38,589 nt of DNA from NCBI GenBank assembly GCA_047638695.1, contig JBLINY010000035.1:1-38589 (forward strand). The letters are read 5' to 3'. The position numbers and the translations under genes are program-made. A model generated the notes under the pieces. It searched no databases. It saw only the letters and a program-made list of their open reading frames with translations, and was not told where the DNA came from. Source of the DNA: JAHECQ01 sp047638695. GTDB taxonomy: Bacteria; Actinomycetota; Acidimicrobiia; Acidimicrobiales; SZUA-35. Of this stretch, positions 22,113 to 30,438 are shown one piece after another (positions within the stretch are counted from its first letter, which is position 1; every line of letters begins with the position of its first letter).

Positions 22113-22816
22113 TTGCGGTGCTCGGGGCTTGGGTGTTTGGTACGGGGATGTTGATCGCGTTGCTACCGCGATCACCTCGACGACTGGCTGTCGTGGCCAA
22201 GCAGTCCGACTCGAGGCGTGGTCTCGCCGGTCTCGGTTTCGACACGCCAATCTGGCTAGCTGTTGTTGTCGTCGTGCTCGTGGCAGCGGTATCACCTGTT
22301 GCCGCTATCGCAGTTGCGACGGCTGTTCCCGTTGCCGTGGTGTTGCGGCGGCGCCGTCGTCTCTTGCGAGTGACCGAGAGGCGCGCTGCCGTAGTCAGCG
22401 AGGTCGCAGATCTCATCGGTGTCGTTGTCGGTTCAGGCGGGACGGTTCTTGAAGCGATTCGGATCGTTGCTGCTCGTGGTCCCGAGCCGGTGCGAGACTC
22501 GTGGCAGCGATGTGCCGAGTATCACCGAGCGGGTGCCCCGCTTGGTTTGGCGCTGGCATCGGCAGCCGATGACTTGGGCGAGGCCTACCGGCCCGTTTGT
22601 GGCGCTCTTGCCGCCGCTGACCGAGACGGATCGCCTCTGTCGGCGCTGCTTGCCCGACTCGGTGACGAGGGCCGATTGGCGCGGCGCCAACAGCTCGAGC
22701 GGCGATCGAAACAGCTGCCGGTTCGGCTGCTCTTCCCCTTGGTGCTCTGCGCTCTACCGGCGGTGATCATCGGGGCTGTCGTCCCACTTGTCGTCGTTTC
22801 GATTGGGCGACTCTGA
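22109..22816 (+). CDS. tadC: TadC-like inner-membrane platform protein
   Basis: 235 residues. Two or three membrane segments at the start (VIAVLGAWVFGTGMLIALL, LAVVVVVLVAAVSPVAAIAVATAV), an Arg-rich turn, a type II secretion F domain (EVADLIGVVVGSGGTVLEAI...APLGLALASAA...GSPLSALLARL) and two C-terminal segments (LLFPLVLCALPAVIIGAVVPLVVV). Partner of TadB. GTG 22109 overlaps the tadB stop (GTGA), so an earlier in-frame start inside tadB is rejected. Confidence 0.85.
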   Translation: MIAVLGAWVFGTGMLIALLPRSPRRLAVVAKQSDSRRGLAGLGFDTPIWLAVVVVVLVAAVSPVAAIAVATAVPVAVVLRRRRRLLRVTERRAAVVSEVADLIGVVVGSGGTVLEAIRIVAARGPEPVRDSWQRCAEYHRAGAPLGLALASAADDLGEAYRPVCGALAAADRDGSPLSALLARLGDEGRLARRQQLERRSKQLPVRLLFPLVLCALPAVIIGAVVPLVVVSIGRL

Positions 22817-22904
22817 GCTCGAGGTTTCTCTTTGCCCTGTGCCTGAAGGGCTGGTCTTTCTCGCAGCTGCGGCTGCCTTCACACATGCAGAAAGGCAAAC
22901 AACG

Positions 22905-23153
22905 ATGTTGATGTTTCACGCACTGGTTCGAGCCTCTGGCGACAGTGGCCAACGAGCCGGCCGTCGATGGGGTCCTCCTGATTGGGCCGATCGTGAATGG
23001 GGACAGCGTGGTCAGGCGACGGCGGAGTATGCGCTCGTCATCCTGGGCGCAGCGGCGTTGGCCGGGTTGGTGCTGGCTTGGGCGGCCAGCACGGGCAAGA
23101 TCGCTCGATTGCTCAACGCGGTCCTTGATTCGGTGATCGGTCAGGTGGGTTGA
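22905..23153 (+). CDS. Flp pilin-like protein (DUF4244)
   Basis: 82 residues. After a 40-residue polar leader, GQATAEYALVILGAAALAGL shows the prepilin pattern: cleavage after the glycine before the hydrophobic helix, with a glutamate at position +5. It sits where the pilin belongs in actinobacterial tad operons. ATG 22905 (or ATG 22911) is taken, with a weak AAAGG upstream; the previous 88 bp are non-coding and can form a small hairpin. The stop overlaps the tadE ATG by one base. Confidence 0.75.
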   Translation: MLMFHALVRASGDSGQRAGRRWGPPDWADREWGQRGQATAEYALVILGAAALAGLVLAWAASTGKIARLLNAVLDSVIGQVG

Positions 23154-23542
23154 TGCCAGGGTCGGACCAGGGTCATTCGGAACCGGAGCAAGGTCAGGCC
23201 ACGGTCGAGCTGGCGCTGGTCCTTCCCGTCGTGGTTCTTTTCGCTCTCTTGGTGGTGCAGGTCGGGTTGGTGGCGAAGGATCTTGTGTTAGTGCAACATG
23301 CGGCGCGAGAGGGGGCCCGGGCGGCGGCCGTCGACCCGACACCGAGCGCAGCCAGGGCCGGCGCGTTCGGATCGAGTTCGTTAGAGGTCGCTCGGATGAC
23401 GGTGACACTGGGCGGTTCAACCAGCCGAGGAGGCGCCGCCACTACAACCGTGCACTACCGCTCACCAACCAACGTGCCGCTCGTCGGCGCACTCGTCGGC
23501 GATATCGCCCTCACGGCGGAGGTGACCATGCGAGTTGAATGA
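23153..23542 (+). CDS. tadE: TadE-like pseudopilin
   Basis: 129 residues with GQATVELALVLPVVVLFALL, the TadE-type N-terminal helix, followed by a periplasmic part (HAAREGARAAAV, then strands ending in EVTMRVE). It is a minor pilin needed for Flp pilus assembly. ATG 23153 overlaps the pilin stop. It is the last intact gene of the locus; no TadG/TadE2 partner or secretin-type gene follows, since decayed genes lie immediately downstream on the other strand. Confidence 0.82.
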   Translation: MPGSDQGHSEPEQGQATVELALVLPVVVLFALLVVQVGLVAKDLVLVQHAAREGARAAAVDPTPSAARAGAFGSSSLEVARMTVTLGGSTSRGGAATTTVHYRSPTNVPLVGALVGDIALTAEVTMRVE

Positions 23543-23550
23543 GACAGCGT

Positions 23551-23601
23551 CCAGCATCGCAACGCTGCCAGCATCGCAACGCTGCCAGCATCGCAACGCC
23601 A
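23551..23601. repeat. Three tandem copies of a 17-bp unit
   Basis: CCAGCATCGCAACGCTG is repeated at 23551, 23568 and 23585 (the last copy differs in its final two bases). It lies between the tad operon and the decayed DJ-1 gene, where homology to that family stops, and may mark a slippage or deletion event. Confidence 0.9.
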
Positions 23602-23842
23602 TGTCGATTCCCGACGACACACCGGCCGCGGTGATCAGGCGGTGACCGAGATGCTCGACGACTCGGTCGCCTGTGGGCTCAGCGCCCAACTTTCGTAGAG
23701 CCTCGTAAGCACTCCAGTGGGTGGCGGCCGAAAGTCCGTCCAGCAGGCCGGCCGTCGCCCCGGGAAGTCGTGGCAAAATCTCGTAAGGGCCAACGGCCTC
23801 GAGGGCTGTGACCTGGTTAAACAGAGGGATTGCGATCTGCAT
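23580..23842 (-). pseudogene. Decayed DJ-1/PfpI family gene (internal deletion and lost 3' end)
   Basis: The frame begins well for a DJ-1/PfpI protein (MQIAIPLFNQVTALEAVGPYE), then jumps from ILPRLPGA directly to TAGLLDGLSAATHWSAYEALR, which in intact relatives lies about 70 residues later, after the nucleophilic-elbow cysteine segment. The cysteine motif is therefore gone. It continues to GVSSGIDMALR and then runs into the 17-bp repeat and antisense tad sequence instead of the usual C-terminal helix. Both the missing middle and the replaced end argue for a remnant. Intact relatives include amidases, chaperone-like and isonitrile hydratase proteins. Confidence 0.7.
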
Positions 23843-23872
23843 GATGGATCTCGTTTCTAGGTATTGAGTCGG

Positions 23873-24674
23873 TTAGCTCGAAGGGGCAAAGCGCTGGCGG
23901 TAGTCGTCGGGAGCAACCCCGAGGTGACGATGGAAGACGCGGCGCATGGTCTCGGCCGTGCCAAACCCGCGCCGTTTGGCGATCAGTTCGAGTCCGTCGG
24001 CCGTTGCTTCGAGATTGGCCGCCGGCGCGTCGGAGAAATACAACCAACCAGCGAGCAACCTCTTGAGCCACTTTGGCGCCAAGGTCGGCCTCGACCAGGG
24101 CTAAGGCAAGGTCGATGCCTGCGGTCACGCCAGCCGAACTCCACACCTGAGGGAGGGCCGAGCTGGTGTCGCAGATGTAGATGGCATCAGGATCGACCTC
24201 GGTGGCCGGGAACCGTCGAGCCAGTTTGCTTGCCCGGGCCCAGTGGGTTGTGACCTTTCGTTGGTCGAGAAGCCCAGCCGACGCGGCGATGAAAGCACCG
24301 GTGCACACGCAGGCCAGCCGTTTTGAGGCGCGACCGGTATCGCCGACCCACTCCACGAGGGGATCGTTGGTGGAAAATTTAGGGGCACCATCGCCGCCGG
24401 GCACCACGAGGGTGTCGGGAGCCTCACCCGAAGGTGGCAGTTGATCGACGCCGATGCGAAGCCCCGACTCGGTCGCCACGAGGTGGGTATCTCGAGCCAT
24501 GATGCGCAGTCGATACCGAAGTTCACCGAGGCCATAGCCGTCGGCAACGCGATTGGCGGTGGCAAAGACCTCGTGCGGGCCGGTGAGGTCAAGCGCTTGC
24601 ATATCGTCGTAGGCGACGATCCAGAGGTGGTGGTCGGTGGGCACGGGCACCGCTGGCGTGACCAATGGCGTCAA
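23873..24674 (-). pseudogene. Decayed GlxA-type AraC family regulator (deletion plus frameshift in the DNA-binding domain)
   Basis: The N-terminal DJ-1-like sensing domain is intact (LWIVAYDDMQALDLTGPHEVF, CVCTGAFIAASAGLLD, SSAGVTAGIDLALALVEADLG, up to VVFLRRAGGQSR). At about 24025 the expected first helix-turn-helix is missing and the reading frame changes. The second helix-turn-helix is then recognisable in another frame (ADGLELIAKRRGFGTAETM...GVAPDDYRQRF) up to 23873. So about 60 codons were lost with a net frameshift, leaving no working DNA-binding domain. The junction lies in a GGCGCCGGCGGCC-like stretch. A TTG start at 24674 is uncertain. Confidence 0.75.
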
Positions 24675-24750
24675 TGACCTCTACCCCACGGTTTCAGACA
24701 TTCGCAATCTAGGGCGAACTCGATCTATAAGCAGTACAACTGGAGGACGG

Positions 24751-27030
24751 TCAGAACGGGTCGTCGCAACCGAGGGTGGTGCGGAGCAAGGCCAGGGCCG
24801 CCGTCTTGTCGAGCGGCTCGTTGCCGTTTCCGCACTTTGGTGACTGCACACACGAAGGACATCCGGCGCTGCATTCGCACGTGTCGAGTACTTCAGCCGT
24901 TGCTTCAAGGTGGCGATCGGCCGCCTCGAAGGCCAGGTCGGCGATGCCAGCCCCACCGTGGTAGCCGTCGTAGATGAAGACGGTCGGCAACCCCGATTGC
25001 GGCGCGGTAGCAATGGAAACCCCGCCGACATCCCAGCGATCGCAGATGGTGAAGAGCGGCAAGATGCCGATGGCGGCATGTTCGGCAGCGTGGAGTGCTC
25101 CTGGCAGATTGAAGTCGCGGATACCGGCCAGGCGGATGGTCTCCAAATCCCACTCGTACCAGATGGCAGTAGTGACCAGCTCCTCGGGGGGAAGGTCGAG
25201 ATCGATGGTGTCGAGCACCTTGCGGCTGGCCGACTCTTTGACCTGGTAGCCGGTGATCTGGGTGGTGACCCGCACCGTTCCACGGTGCAGTGTCGATCGC
25301 CCAACTGGCTTCGGCTCGACGGCGTCGTCGATTACGTCGATGGAGATGCTCGATTTGGCCTGGGTCCAGGTGCTGCCGTCGACGCGTTCGGCGGTAGCAC
25401 GACGAGTGTGGAGGTCGAGGTCATGGATCTTCCATGGCTGGCCTCGATGAAGGTAAATGGCGCCGGGGTGGACCAGGTTGGGGGCCCGGCTCTTTTCGAC
25501 TGTGCCGATGAGTTCGTCGTCGATCGAAACGATCTTGATCTCGCCGCCTGAGGCCGACCGAAGTCCGACGCGAGCGAATGGAACGCCGTTGCCACCCCAC
25601 ACGGCCCGCGGCACGTTGCCGCGGTCGGGCCGGATACGTAACTCGTCGGCCAACACCCCTCGGCGGACACCCTCGTCGAGTTGTTCCCACCAGCGATCGT
25701 CGACTTGTGAGAGCGGCTGCTCGTAGGCTGCACAAACCAGATGGGGATCGAGAATGTGCGGATTGTCGACGTTGATCACCGCTGGCTCGGGAGGCCGTTC
25801 GAACAGGTCTTTCGGATGGTTGACGAACCACTGGTCGAGTTGGTCGGATCCGGCAACCAGCACCGCCACCGACTCCTGGCCGCCTCGCCCGGCGCGCCCG
25901 ATCTGCTGCCAGAGGGACGCGATCGTGCCGGGGAATCCGCAGAGGACGGTGGCGTCGAGCCCCCCGATGTCGACGCCAAGCTCGAGGGCACTGGTTGCGA
26001 TCACGGCTCGGACACTCCCGGCGGCCAGTTCGGCCTCGATTTCTCTGCGCTCGGCAGCGAGGTAGCCCGATCGATACGGGCGCACGACGTCGGCCAGCTC
26101 GGATGGAAGAGCGCGGGCAACGCCAGCCGCGACTCGCTCGGTGAGCGACCGGCTGGCGCAGAACGCGATGACCCGTCGTCCCGAAAGCACCAGCTCGGTG
26201 ACGGTGCGAATGGTTTCGGTAGCTGGCGACTGGCGAATGCCGCGATCGACATCAACGAGAGCTGGTTGCACAAAGGCAATGTGGCGTTCGGCTCGAGGAG
26301 AGCCGTCGTGGCCGACCGCGGTGACCTGCTTGCCACACAGCTCGGAAGCCAGAATCTCGGGTTCGCCAATGGTCGCTGAACAGAAGACGAAAGTGGGGTC
26401 GGCGCCATAACGTTCGCAAGCCCGGCGTAGCCGACGCAAAACGTGGGCCATATGTGAGCCGAAGATGCCGCGAAAGACGTGAAGCTCGTCGATGACGACG
26501 TAGTCGAGCCGTTTCAGGAACGTCGCCCACTTGGCATGGTGGGGGAGGATCCCGTAATGGAGCATTTCCGGGTTGGTGAGCAGCACGTTGGCCTTGTTCC
26601 TGGCCCATGTGCGCTCGTCGCGGTCGGCATCGCCGTCGTAGGTTGCCGCCACCAAGCCGGGGACCTGCATGGCGCCGAAGGAACGCAATTGATCTTGGGC
26701 CAGAGCTTTGGTTGGGTAGAGGAGGAGGGCGGTGCCGGAGCGGAGGCCGGCTACCACCGACTCGGCAATTGGCACCTGAAAGCACAGTGACTTGCCCGAT
26801 GCTGTTCCGGTGGCGACAACAATCGATTCGCCTGAACGGGCTCGGTTGATGGCCTCGGCCTGGTGCGACCACAGCCCGGCTGATGGGACCAGACCTTCGA
26901 TTGCCGTTGGAAGTGGGGTCGAGAGTAACCCGGGTGTAGCCAACCGTTCGGGTGACGATTCGACGTGTACCAGCCTTCCGTCGTTGGCGAGTTGTTCGAG
27001 CAGCTCGCCAATGGTCGCCAACTGCTCCAC
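24751..27030 (-). CDS. DEAD/DEAH-box helicase with C-terminal DUF1998-type zinc domain
   Basis: 759-residue superfamily 2 helicase. Core motifs: Q-like SHQAEAI, Walker A ATGTASGKSL, the DELH box (VVIDELHVFRG), SAT, the LELGVDIGGLD block and arginine finger region QQIGRAGRGG. The last 120 residues hold four clustered cysteines (TCECSAGCPSCVQSPKCGN), the metal site of DUF1998 helicases. Mycobacterial Rv3649 and Streptomyces counterparts occupy a similar location near topA and tad genes. Function is likely DNA repair or RNA metabolism. GTG 27030 is chosen because TACGCT lies 6 nt upstream; GTG 27033 is the neighbour alternative. Confidence 0.9.
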   Translation of the reverse strand: MEQLATIGELLEQLANDGRLVHVESSPERLATPGLLSTPLPTAIEGLVPSAGLWSHQAEAINRARSGESIVVATGTASGKSLCFQVPIAESVVAGLRSGTALLLYPTKALAQDQLRSFGAMQVPGLVAATYDGDADRDERTWARNKANVLLTNPEMLHYGILPHHAKWATFLKRLDYVVIDELHVFRGIFGSHMAHVLRRLRRACERYGADPTFVFCSATIGEPEILASELCGKQVTAVGHDGSPRAERHIAFVQPALVDVDRGIRQSPATETIRTVTELVLSGRRVIAFCASRSLTERVAAGVARALPSELADVVRPYRSGYLAAERREIEAELAAGSVRAVIATSALELGVDIGGLDATVLCGFPGTIASLWQQIGRAGRGGQESVAVLVAGSDQLDQWFVNHPKDLFERPPEPAVINVDNPHILDPHLVCAAYEQPLSQVDDRWWEQLDEGVRRGVLADELRIRPDRGNVPRAVWGGNGVPFARVGLRSASGGEIKIVSIDDELIGTVEKSRAPNLVHPGAIYLHRGQPWKIHDLDLHTRRATAERVDGSTWTQAKSSISIDVIDDAVEPKPVGRSTLHRGTVRVTTQITGYQVKESASRKVLDTIDLDLPPEELVTTAIWYEWDLETIRLAGIRDFNLPGALHAAEHAAIGILPLFTICDRWDVGGVSIATAPQSGLPTVFIYDGYHGGAGIADLAFEAADRHLEATAEVLDTCECSAGCPSCVQSPKCGNGNEPLDKTAALALLRTTLGCDDPF

Positions 27031-27036
27031 CACACA

Positions 27037-27042
27037 AGCGTA
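27037..27042 (-). promoter_or_regulatory. -10 element (TACGCT) of the helicase gene
   Basis: On the minus strand TACGCT is followed by 6 nt and GTG 27030. The same TA (27041-27042) also begins TAGTGG on the plus strand, a possible weak divergent -10. Confidence 0.45.
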
Positions 27043-27252
27043 GTGGCCACGAGTGACAGGCCTTTCGCGTTGGCAGGTCACTGCTGAGGTCCTGGGGGTA
27101 CTCCTAGTGAGATCACCCAGTCACTACTCGACCAGATTGTCCGATAGTTACAACGTGAGCCGATGCCTGTCTGATTCTTTGGCCTATCTCCGGTCGCCGG
27201 GCTACTTGAAGGCTGTTGTCTCTCTCGCATCTCTGTCGTCTGGTGCGTGCCG

Positions 27253-28554
27253 ATGACGGCTGTTGCGGTGCCCGCGCCGGGAAGAAATGAGGCCCTCGAC
27301 TTTGTTGGTGAGCACCTCGACGGGCTGTTCTCTGATGATCTCGGCGGCTCCGCTCGTTTTACTGGCGGTCAAGCTGCGGCTGATCAAGCACTCGCTAACT
27401 TCGATGTGAACGGGTATGCCAATGATCGGAACGAGGTCTACCCGCAGGCTCGTCGTGGCGCGTCCGGGCTGTCTCCTTACATCCGCCATGGTCTTCTTTC
27501 GCTGCCGCAGGTCTGGAACCACGTGGCCGGCTTCTCTGGTTCGCCGAACGCTGGTGCCGTTGAAACTGTTGCAGCAGATGGGGTCGAGCGCGATATTGCC
27601 AAGTTCCACAACGAGCTGCTCTGGCAGGAGTACGCCCGCCACTGGTATTTGAGGCTGGGTCATCAGACCGCCGATGGTGTGCGCAACGATCTTCCGGCCG
27701 CCGTGCCGTGGAATGGTGAGTGGCAGCGCGACATGGCGTGTCTCGAGCTTTCCGTCGGCGAACTCGAGGAGGATGGTTGGCTCGCGAACCAGTCACGCAT
27801 GTGGTTGGCCAGCCACCTTTCGGTTCGCCGCGGTGTGGCGTGGCGCGAGGGCGAGGACTACTTCTTCCGGCACCTACTCGATGGGTCGCGTGCCGCTAAT
27901 CGACTCGGGTGGCAGTGGACGACGGGTGTTGGGTCGACGAAGGCGTATGGCTTCAGCCGCTGGCAGGTCGAGGAACGGGCCCCGGGTCTCTGTGCCAGCT
28001 GCGATTTAGTTCACCAATGTCCGATCGAAGAGTGGCCGACCGACCCGGTCCTAACTCCACGACCACAGCCGGTTGCCCTCACGAACGGGACGACTGCGAG
28101 CGATCCGATCGCCGATGGCGAGATAGGGGTGGCGTCATCCGAGATGGCCGATGTCGTGTGGATCACGGCGGAGTCCTTGGGCGATCTCGATCCTGGTCTG
28201 GCCGCCCACCCCGACCTCCCGGCGGTGTTCGTTTTCGATCGCCCCTTGCTCGAGGGGCTTCAGCTCTCCTCAAAACGTCTGGTCTTCTTGACCGAGACTC
28301 TCGCTGAGCTGGGACAACGTCGTCCACTCGAGCTGCACGTTGGTGATCCAGTCGACGTACTTAGAGGTCGAGCGGTGGCAACTACGTTCGCTCCGGTTCC
28401 GGGCTTCCGCCGTCGATCGGCCGCCATTGCCCCGGTTGTCGTACACCCCTGGACCTGGCTGCGGCCTCCGACCGACGGCAGCGTCGCCAGCTTCAGCACG
28501 TGGCTGAAAACGACCGCCGGGCCGCTCGATCCATCAACCCCTCGAACCCCTTGA
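27253..28554 (+). CDS. Cryptochrome/photolyase-family protein with domain order reversed
   Basis: 433 residues. Residues 37-245 match the helical FAD domain of photolyases: NDRNEVYPQ...GASGLSPYIRHGLLSLPQVW, FHNELLWQEYARH, GWLANQSRMWLASHLSV, WREGEDYFFRHLLDG, and the NRLGWQWTTGVGS flavin/tryptophan region. In normal photolyases this is C-terminal. Here the alpha/beta antenna domain comes after it: residues 300-420 (VVWITAESLGDLDPGLAAHP, AVFVFDRPLL, FLTETLAELG, HVGDPVDVL, VVHPWTWLRPP) resemble the usual N-terminal domain. A short cysteine cluster (Cys247, 250, 256; LCASCDLVHQCPIEEW) joins the two. DNA repair or light sensing is inferred. ATG 27253 is used; GTG 27247 is possible. Confidence 0.8.
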   Translation: MTAVAVPAPGRNEALDFVGEHLDGLFSDDLGGSARFTGGQAAADQALANFDVNGYANDRNEVYPQARRGASGLSPYIRHGLLSLPQVWNHVAGFSGSPNAGAVETVAADGVERDIAKFHNELLWQEYARHWYLRLGHQTADGVRNDLPAAVPWNGEWQRDMACLELSVGELEEDGWLANQSRMWLASHLSVRRGVAWREGEDYFFRHLLDGSRAANRLGWQWTTGVGSTKAYGFSRWQVEERAPGLCASCDLVHQCPIEEWPTDPVLTPRPQPVALTNGTTASDPIADGEIGVASSEMADVVWITAESLGDLDPGLAAHPDLPAVFVFDRPLLEGLQLSSKRLVFLTETLAELGQRRPLELHVGDPVDVLRGRAVATTFAPVPGFRRRSAAIAPVVVHPWTWLRPPTDGSVASFSTWLKTTAGPLDPSTPRTP

Positions 28555-28576
28555 CCTGCCGATGACCAGCTTGGGT

Positions 28577-28582
28577 TATTGT
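28577..28582 (+). promoter_or_regulatory. -10 element (TATTGT) of the anti-sigma ATPase gene
   Basis: TATTGT lies 8 nt before ATG 28591, 23 bp after the photolyase stop. This supports ATG 28591 over the in-frame TTG at 28579. Confidence 0.45.
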
Positions 28583-28590
28583 CGTCTCTG

Positions 28591-29037
28591 ATGAGTGCTC
28601 CGACTGTCGAGCTCGACATCCCGTCGCGTCTTGATCTCGTCACGGTGGCCCGCATGGTCGTGGCTGCCGTTGCATCGTGCGTCGAGGCCCTCGACGGCGA
28701 TCGACTCGACGACCTCCGATGGGTGACGTCGGAGGCAACAACCAACGCCATCCAGGCCAACCTGCGAGCCCTCGATGATGGCAATGGCATACCGGGCCGT
28801 GTCGTCATCAGGGTCGCGGCGACGAAGGATGCCGTCAGGCTGACCGTCATCGATGCCGGGACCGGTATGTCACCGGCAGCGCAACTTCTCGACATTACGC
28901 ACCCTGACCGACTCGAGGTAGAAGGTGGCTTCGGCGTGCCGCTGATGCAGATGTTGAGCAGCAGCGAGGTTGTCTTCACGTCTACCCCAGAAGGCACGAC
29001 GGTGGAACTCGAGGTTGAAAGACAACACGAGGCGTAA
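28591..29037 (+). CDS. Anti-sigma factor/serine kinase-like ATPase (RsbW/SpoIIAB family)
   Basis: 148 residues with a GHKL ATP-binding fold: N box with Glu48 and Asn52 (WVTSEATTNAIQAN), the G1-like VIDAGTGM and the G2 glycines GGFGVPLM. Members bind a sigma factor or phosphorylate an anti-sigma antagonist. In Streptomyces a protein of this type (partner of BldG) lies between the same helicase and topA, so this is probably its counterpart; no BldG-like antagonist gene is present here. The insertion sequence starts 60 bp downstream. Confidence 0.8.
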   Translation: MSAPTVELDIPSRLDLVTVARMVVAAVASCVEALDGDRLDDLRWVTSEATTNAIQANLRALDDGNGIPGRVVIRVAATKDAVRLTVIDAGTGMSPAAQLLDITHPDRLEVEGGFGVPLMQMLSSSEVVFTSTPEGTTVELEVERQHEA

Positions 29038-29097
29038 CGCCCAACCAGAACCGTCGATCAGCTACGAATTGTGTGAGTTCATCGCGTTTTAAGACCT

Positions 29098-30409
29098 AGC
29101 AGGGTGCGGAAAATCGGGGCTCTGCTGACCGTTCGATCGGCACGGGTCTGATCAGCGGGCGGTTGACGGCTGATTCGCTAGATTCTGTCGCTCACGCCAC
29201 CGCGTATTGGTTTCTCGTTGATGCTCCAGCAGGGTCTTTGGCTCAGGTGACGGCGTCGAGTGAGCAGATCCTGATCAGGTTGTAGGTCGCTGTCTGCATC
29301 TTGAACCACTCACGGTTCCGTTCCGGGCCGATAAAGCGGAGCTTGCGGCCAGCACCAACGGTCTTGATCCAACCGAAAGGCTCCTCGACCCGTTTCCGGA
29401 TCCGTTGAGAGACCGCATGCCCGGCATGGCGGGTGGTGCGCCCATCAATCGCTGACCGCCGATTCCCCGACGCGTTTCGTGCGACGTGGGAGGTGAACCC
29501 CAAACCTCGAACGTCGGCGACGAAGTCTTTGGTGTCATAGCCCTTGTCGGCGGCGACAGTCCTCCGCCGTTTCTTACCAGGAAGCCGTGCGAGCATCGCC
29601 TTGGCGCAGTCCTGCTCAGCGAACCCGGTCGCTTTCGTGAGGTCGGCGTCGATGATCAACCGTTGCGGTTCTCGGTCAGCAGATGCCCCATGTAGGACAG
29701 CTCAGCGGCGGTGTTGTTCGATTTGCGGAACAGCATCGCGTCAGGATCAGTGGTCGAGGTGTGGGTCTTGTTCGATCGTTTCTGGCCTTTGAAGTCGACT
29801 TTGGCGTTTCGGCTCTTGAACCCATTGCCATCACCGTCGTCATCGCCCTGGTGGTCCTCGGGTTTGAAACTCTTGTTCGACGCCCAGGCCTGCAGCAAGG
29901 TCCCATCGACACTGAAGTGATCCGACGAGGTGTAACGGCGGAGCTTTGCCTGGTCCACCACAGCCGCGAAGAAGATGTCTGCGATGTCGTGATCCAACAG
30001 GCGTTGCCGGTTCTTGGTGAAGGTGGTGGCATCGAACGCTTTGCCATCGATGGGCAGATCCAAGAACCACTTGAACAACATGTCGTAGCTGAGACGCTCG
30101 CAGAACGCCCGCTCTGACCGCATCGAATACATCGCCATCAACACCGTGGCTTTCAACAACTGCTCCGGCGGCACCGACTGGCGCCCAGAGGTCGCGTACA
30201 TCGCGTCGAAGACGTCGTCCATGCCGGCCAGGATCTCATCAACCACCAACCGGATCCGTCGGATCGGGTGATCAGTCGGGATCAGATCTTCGGTGCTCAA
30301 CGATGACAACATCGACAACTGGCGATCAGGGGTTCCACGCGTACCCCCATTCTTTTCGATCTGGCCCAAAAACGCGAGGACCAAATCAAAGGAATTTCAG
30401 CACCCTGCT
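29098..30409 (-). mobile_element. IS5-family insertion sequence, 1312 bp
   Basis: Bounded by 18-bp terminal inverted repeats (29098-29115 and 30392-30409) that match at 16 of 18 positions and start AGCAGGGTGC at both ends. It carries a transposase read on the minus strand. I see no clear target duplication next to the ends. The right end lies 29 bp from the nhaA start and 14 bp from its -10. A partial internal copy of the repeat head, AGCAGGGT, occurs at 29228-29235. Confidence 0.85.
29243..30384 (-). pseudogene. IS5-family transposase, split by a frameshift
   Basis: The first part (30384-29656) has the family N-terminus (TEDLIPTDHPIRRIRLVVDEI, MYSMRSERAFCERLSYDMLF) and the first catalytic region (HFSVDGTLLQAWAS). 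It stops after GHLLTENRNG at 29656. The second part resumes in the -1 frame within one codon (LIIDADLTKATGF) and holds the remaining DDE region (TVAADKGYDTKDF, RIRKRVEEPFGWIKTVGAGRKLRF) to 29243. Joining the two restores a normal protein with no residues missing, so one base was lost near 29658. No slippery heptamer is visible. The TTG at 30384 or ATG 30312 could be the start. Confidence 0.85.
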
Positions 30410-30423
30410 CGTCATGGTGGCAG

Positions 30424-30429
30424 TACGCT
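30424..30429 (+). promoter_or_regulatory. -10 element (TACGCT) of nhaA
   Basis: TACGCT lies 9 nt before ATG 30439. The matching -35 position (about 30401-30406) falls inside the terminal repeat of the insertion sequence. Confidence 0.45.
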
Positions 30430-30438
30430 GCCCACCCC

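Noticed and set aside
23551..23601. CRISPR array
   Set aside because: The 17-bp units are contiguous with no spacers and there are no cas genes.
29650..29665. Programmed -1 frameshift in the transposase
   Set aside because: No slippery heptamer or downstream structure was seen; simple loss of one base explains it.
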